A stretch of DNA of 64,000 bases, from the NCBI GenBank assembly GCA_009760855.2, contig WPIO01000001.1, forward strand, positions 24,447,001-24,511,000, written 5' to 3'. The position numbers and the translations under genes were made by a program. This DNA is from Cristatella mucedo (taxonomy: Eukaryota > Bryozoa > Phylactolaemata > Cristatellidae). Shown piece after piece: positions 58,640 through 64,000 of this stretch (position 1 is its first letter; every line of letters starts with the position of its first letter). The notes under the pieces were generated by a model. It was not told the origin of the DNA. It did not search any database and saw nothing but the letters and a program-made list of their open reading frames with translations.

Positions 58640-61600
58640 TTCAAAGACAAAAAGCAAGCCGTCGAACTAGATGGAGAGCACTAGCTTCACAATTCACGAT
58701 GGGCAAAGCAGAATCAATCGCTGCCAGCAGTCGGGGGGGGGGCGACCAATTTAACAACCTACTCAACTGGAGCAGCAGCGCTAGCTAGCTAGCTATCGGG
58801 GCAGCAATGTTTAGCTATCCGAGCAGCAAGGAGCTGGAGCTAGTACTGGCTAGTAAATACTGGCATTTTCTGTCTGCATTCCTTGGCAAGTTTTGCTTTA
58901 TGCCTGGCGACATTTGCACGTCAACATCCTAATGTCCGTTTAGGTCCCCAGAGAAAAAATGTGCCGAAAACCCAGGGACCCTCAAGGATACTAATGCTCC
59001 CTTCCCCAACAGAAGACCCGAGAGGAATCACGATAGGGTGGCCACCAAAGCAGTTGCATGCATGTCATTCTGTTAATTTTGTTCGCACCCACTTACGAAT
59101 TCCGACCCCTTCTTGACGGCGAATACCTCCACATACATTTAAGGTCGGAGCTCCATCACCGTGGCAGGCAAGTTAAATTTGCATTTCTCTCCACTCTAGG
59201 TCCTACTACGTTATCCAGACGTCCGCCGAAGGGTAATACACCATCACGAACACAAATGACATGCATACTCACAGTATTGAAAGACCCGTTGAAATCAGGC
59301 CACCAGTCCAACTACATCATTTTCTAAGCAGTTGGACTAAACCGGCGATCCTCAACTGAGCACATACAAGACGGTGGCCATTCTTTCTCAAGCCCTCGAG
59401 CGAACAAGCTGCTACAGAGAGCCGGCGACACGGCACATGTCCAGCTGCACTCTGTAGGACCTGCAGCTAATCGACCAAGCAGCATTCCACTTGCCTCGCA
59501 CCTGTGACCTACCAACGACACGACAGGCAAGCATTCTGGGGAGGAGGAGGAGGAGGAGGAAGAGATGGGAGGAGGAGGAGGGAGGAGGATGATGGAGAGG
59601 AGGAGTCGACTCGGAACTAGCTGCTGCTACCTGACAGCTGCAACCTGCCCAGCACTACAGCTGCTGCTGCTTTTGCTCACATTTTTCACTCATTCGTTCG
59701 TGCCAGGCTCTCAGTGACAAATCGGGGCCAACACCAGCATCACACGTCGAACGTCAGAAACAAACAGGACTCAAGCCTGTCACCCGAACCGCTGGACAGA
59801 CCCCGACAGACAAGCGCCAAGGCCATTGTGCCTTCGAGGCGAAGTCGAGGCAAACTGCTTCTGTCGACAGCATATATATGCCGGTGCACGGCCCGCTTGT
59901 CGCTCTCGATTCTGCCCATGGCCCCCACGTGCCGACTCATGTCAGCATGCGCGGCAGCCGATCACTGCTCAAGCTCAAAAAGGGAGAGGCGCCACCAGCG
60001 GCCATAACAAGCCGCTGTCACGTGAAGGTGAAGGACTCCCCAGCAGTTGGTAAGCGCAGGTACATCGGGACGGCGCATGCAGACAGCAGAATGCAAGCTT
60101 CGGCGTCACCTGGTGGCATCACCACTACCAACGACGGCAGTTGCAGAGGCCAGCCCGAGAAAACTGAACCTCCGACGAAGAATTTTCCGGCACTTTTCCC
60201 CTTAGAAAAGAGCCTGATTTGGAGAAAACCGACGGCCAATCTGGAGGAAATTCGTAGCACGAAGCCACAGACAAAAATATGTATACCGATAGGCTAACCC
60301 CCTACACCCTTAAACTGTCAGGAGGCATGTGGCAAGTATGCTCGTGTGTGCTCGTGTGTGTTCGAGCTCGAGATGCACACAAGGGGGGGGTCACCAGGCC
60401 TGGTCCTTCTTCCTTGGACCGACTTCAGAATGGGCACATCGGCATTCCAGAACGAAATTGGTGGCCTCAGGCCCTAAGGAAGGGTCTGGCCACATCTTGA
60501 GTGTAATCTTTAGGATGTGCCTCCACAGTCCTATCCAAAATCGTGTAGCTAGACACATTCATGGTCAAACGATGGCAACAATAGCATAACTTAGTAAAAG
60601 AAATACTAGCTACTGCCAATGACACTGCAGTGCTACACAGTTGGTAGTGCTTTCGGATGTAGTGCATAAGCAATTTTTTACACTAAGTTAATAGTGCACC
60701 ACCCAGCAGCACCTCGGCGTGAAAACAAGATATTATTTGCGAATTATAGGTCAGCGCTCGGAGCAACCATTTACAAGCGCCACCCTTGGGTCATTTTCAG
60801 AAAGAGCCATGCCTTACAAGCCACAGGAGAAAGTGTCAGAGCTTCAATGGCCAAGAAGACACGTTCTTAGCATTCCTGCAGAACACTACAAAAACGTGCT
60901 TTACCGGTGCTAGATAGATCCAGTTAAGGTGTAGTTTGCTCGACATTCCTTCTACTAACTAGGCACCTATTCAATCTGTACAATACAATCAAGCCTACCG
61001 ATTCGTTGTTCGAAGTAGAATGTAACAGTTAATGGCATTGTGCTGAAAAAGCTAACAGCAACGAGCACCAGACGATAAAATAAAAAACTGTCCACTAGGC
61101 CCGTCGTAGTCTAAATTACACAAACCAATGATCAATGAGAAATACATTCACTTGCAAGCCCATCGGCAGACTTGGCCACCACCGGCTTCAGAATCAAATA
61201 AATAAGTGGACTCTGCTAGAACGCTGTGGGCAGATAATTTAAATATATCTAGGCTACGGTCAGCCGCTAGTTTAATAATAATCAGTATTGATTTCAGAGG
61301 GCAAAACTTGCAAAGTCAGCCACATAATCAAGTATCGAAGGTAACTCGGTTGCAGCTAGGTGGAATCTGAAATGGGCAGCATTAAGTTAATGCTCTGCAG
61401 TCCACGTTCTGATGAAAGCATACCACACGCACGCACACACACACACACACGCACGCACACATGCACACACACACACACACACGCGCGAACACATACACGT
61501 GTGTGCACACACACAACACTAAGCATTGGGGGTTCACTTCAGCAGGCACAGACAACAACGACTGAGGTCGGCTACCACTCAGCAGCCTGAAAAGAACTTG

Positions 61601-61780
61601 CATGTTCCGATTTGCACAACTCCCGCAGAGGCAACACAACTGAAATGAAATTTATTACTCGGTGCCCTCACTTGGGAAATCGTGTGAGACTGAAAACCCT
61701 AGTCAATCCGGCGCTTCTTCAGAGAGCCCTGTCACGACTACCTACTGCAATGCGCGATCAGCCCGATAAGCTAGCGTTTT
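58640..61780. other. upstream region, no gene recognised
   Basis: A GGA-rich run lies at 59,538-59,600 and a (CA)n microsatellite at about 61,427-61,515. Moderately long open frames near 59.7-60.3 kb lack motifs. Confidence 0.35.
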
Positions 61781-61789
61781 AAGTGATGG

Positions 61790-62520
61790 CAGACCGCGGA
61801 TCGGTAATACCGCGGCCCAACTTGTTGAGCAAGATCGGGCGGTATCGTAAAACTACCGCGACATAAATCCGTGCGCGAGCGATGGACGACAAGTGTGCCA
61901 AAGCCAGGGGAGTCGCGCCATGCCGGAGCTTACGATAGCGCGGCAATATCGACATCGACGCCATTACCACCATCGCCCAACCGATCGAGCGACCGAGCGC
62001 AGCGTCGCGGAGACCGCCATACCGATCGAGCTCCCGGGAGACCAGCTGCGTCGGGGGGGGGGCTAACGAATAGCCGCGAAATGCGCGATCGCCGTAACTC
62101 GGCGCGAGCTCTGACGCGCAGAGAATATCGCGCTCGCGCGATCACCAAAAAGCATCAGGCTAAGAGACCTCGCGTGGCAAGCCTCCGGGTATCCGCCGCC
62201 GGGAGGCGAGGGCAGGTGCAGGTAACAGCGGAAGCGGCTGGGGAGCCGCCGGCGCGCTCCCGCAACGGGCGGGGTGCTGCATCGACGGGAATGCGCGGCG
62301 GAAGGTGTGCGACACTTTGCTCACGGCGGCTGCAGGTGCGCGGACGCTAAAGCGCACGACGCGTAGCTTACGCTGTGCAGAAGCTCACCTTCCGGCAGTC
62401 CAGGAAAGTGAGCATTACGCCGCGCGCTAAGGCGCTCGATGGTGCAGGTATATACGACCGCCTCACCGCCGGTCACCGTAGGGGGGCGATGGGTTGCTCC
62501 GTATGGGCGCTGAAGCGTCA
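61790..62520. promoter_or_regulatory. CpG-rich segment, candidate promoter/first exon region
   Basis: The density of CG dinucleotides (many gcgcg, cgcgc and gcgatcg blocks) is visibly higher here than anywhere else outside exon 1. It lies about 5 kb upstream of the first recognised exon of the minus-strand TRERF1-like gene. The assignment as that gene's promoter is inference; no TSS element was identified. Confidence 0.35.
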
Positions 62521-63424
62521 CAAATATTCACTGCGTACCAAGGCTACGCTATCACTCCGAAATTTTTAATTTTTATCCACTATTATTCATAGATGATCTG
62601 TCGCAACAGTACCACCGCATAACTTTTGAGCCCCTTAACGCCGACCCTCAGCAAATAGTCCCAAGAAAAGGAAATGACGTAGTAAACATGGCCAACCGCG
62701 GGTCAAATGGTAGGTGGCTACTGGCTGACGCGCAGCAGCTGGATCGCTGTTTGTGCGCCGCGCATAGCGGCCTTGTGGCATGAATTTGCGATACTCACGC
62801 CGTCAATTGCGTGCGAATGTGATCGCATTTGTGCTGGCGTGTGGGTTTTAAGCAATGGGCTCGGTGGCGTAGCTTATGCAGCTCCCACTCCAGCCTGACT
62901 GGCCTGCCGACCCTGCCCCCCTGCTTCTCGTTATCCGGTCCCTACGAAAGCGGCGTGTGAAAGTACTCATGGTTTAGTGCGCAAACTGAGCTAACTCTCC
63001 GTGTGGAGAGCACGATGCGAGCCAGTGCATTGGCTTGTTCAGGCGCTCGTTGCCTAGTTAGTAAAACAGCAGCTAGCAGCGCTCCTGCCGCCCGCGGTGA
63101 ACCGACCAGGAGAGCATGCTTTGTTGGCCAGCAAAGCGCGCCTACGTCTGCAACAGCTCGTGTGCGAATTTGTGGCTGACTGGCACGGTGGTATCGGTTT
63201 CCAGTAGGGAGTTGTAGCGAATCCGCCATGCTAGCGACTAGCGTTTCAGCTGAGTGCCTCGATCTTCAAGTGCAGTGCCAGCAGTAGCGTTGTCAGGCTG
63301 CACTGCCATTAGTACAGCAGTGCGGTTCGTTCGGAAGACCCTCCCTCAATCGGCCGTACGTACCATTCGTTCTGAGGACCCCCCTCAATTGGTGACATTC
63401 TGCCTTTATCCACAGGCGTTAATA
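62521..63424. other. no feature recognised
   Basis: There are short open frames on both strands without motifs. GC remains moderately high to about 63,240. Confidence 0.3.
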
Positions 63425-63840
63425 GTATTAGTAATTGTATTTGTATAGTGCCCTACTAGAACCAAATTTCTTAATTGGTACTTAACATGTGCTGCTGTGG
63501 AAACATGACAGCTGTTATTAGTAAGCAAGTACAATGTCAGTTCGCATAAGCATACACTGGACAATTCACGGGGACCCAGCAAAAGCTCTTAGTAACAGGT
63601 GCGTTTTAGCTTCTTTTTAAGTGTCGTCTAATCTAGGGGGATATCGTGATCCCAGTTGGGAGTAAGTCCCAGGCTTCGGAAACATATCAACTGAAGGAAC
63701 GATCGCCAAAGGGTTTGAGGTTAGTTAAAGGTACAGCTAGATGACCTGAGTCAGAAAGAGCAGGTGATACGATGCCTAACCTGATGAAGTAGTTCGGATC
63801 AATATGTCAGAGCAGGCCCTGAAAGTGACAAAACCTTAAT
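63425..63840 (-). mobile_element. LINE group A 3' part, decayed
   Basis: The tail 'gtatagtgccctactagaaccaaatttcttaattggtac' is followed by sequence parallel to 22.3-22.5 kb ('ttctttttaagtgtcgtctaatctaggggg...', 'cgccaaagggtttgaggtt'). Minus orientation, with no open frame. Confidence 0.7.
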
Positions 63841-63930
63841 AATAATAGTAATAGTATGTTTTTTGTATAGCCCCCTAAGAGTACAATATATCAAGTGCTT
63901 TGCAACTCAATAGAATGTAATAAAATCAGT
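63838..63930 (-). mobile_element. LINE/SINE group A tail
   Basis: An (AAT)n run is followed by 'tttttgtatagccccctaagagtacaatatatcaagtgctttgcaac', a second shared-tail copy abutting the previous one. Confidence 0.6.
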
Positions 63931-64000
63931 ACCCGTGAGTTAGCTATGTGTGTGGTATCAATCATGCACAAGCAAACATGGATCTACCTAGGCCATCTTG

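Noticed and set aside
59714-60297. + strand open frames of about 97 and 139 codons
   Set aside because: They have no recognisable motif, no supporting splice sites that join a known gene, and no repeat identity. They were left unannotated except as part of the upstream region.

Overview
The window is nuclear DNA from an invertebrate-type metazoan. It has spliced genes with GT-AG introns, abundant non-LTR retrotransposon fragments, tRNA-derived SINEs and long dinucleotide microsatellites. An axonemal dynein light chain points to an animal with motile cilia. I cannot name the phylum from sequence alone. No prokaryotic gene, CRISPR array, rRNA or stand-alone tRNA gene was seen.

Three protein-coding genes could be rebuilt exon by exon. 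In each, reading phase matches across every splice junction. (1) 5,021-6,874 (+): a small RNA-binding protein of the RBM4/lark type, 5 exons and 238 aa, with one RRM, one CCHC zinc knuckle and a Tyr/Ala-rich tail. (2) 14,832-20,394 (+): dynein axonemal light chain 1 (DNAL1), 7 exons and 191 aa, essentially full length; its first coding exon contributes only the ATG. (3) 56,862 down to 21,425 (-): a 35-kb gene with 17 recognised coding exons and about 1,800 aa. It is a homolog of the vertebrate TRERF1 / ZNF541 / MIDEAS family of ELM2-SANT corepressor subunits. Protein order is a Gly/Pro/His-rich N-terminus, three C2H2 fingers, a fourth finger, a Gln-rich repeat region, the family motif YTPPPILSP, ELM2, SANT, an acidic stretch, and two C-terminal C2H2 fingers. 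Its 5' non-coding exon and promoter were not found with certainty; a CpG-rich segment near 61.8-62.5 kb is the best candidate. Genes 2 and 3 converge tail to tail with about 1 kb between their stop codons.

Layout: 1-5.0 kb is intergenic, with a LINE tail and a degenerate tandem repeat of about 170 bp. 5.0-8.5 kb is the RBM4-like gene and its probable spliced 3' UTR. 8.5-14.8 kb is intergenic with LINE fragments. 14.8-20.4 kb is DNAL1. 21.4-56.9 kb is the TRERF1/ZNF541-like gene, whose introns hold LINE copies, SINEs, a 221-bp MITE-like palindrome, long (CT)n/(AT)n arrays and a 273-bp internal duplication. 57-64 kb is upstream sequence with a long (GA)n array, a SINE, the CpG-rich segment and more LINE tails.

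Two LINE groups of the CR1/L2 type are visible from their reverse-transcriptase C-termini (YADDTQ and YTDDTQ motifs). The SINEs end in the same 3' tail as one of these LINE groups, which suggests the LINE mobilises them. All gene functions are inferred from recognised family motifs in the translations; no database search was run.
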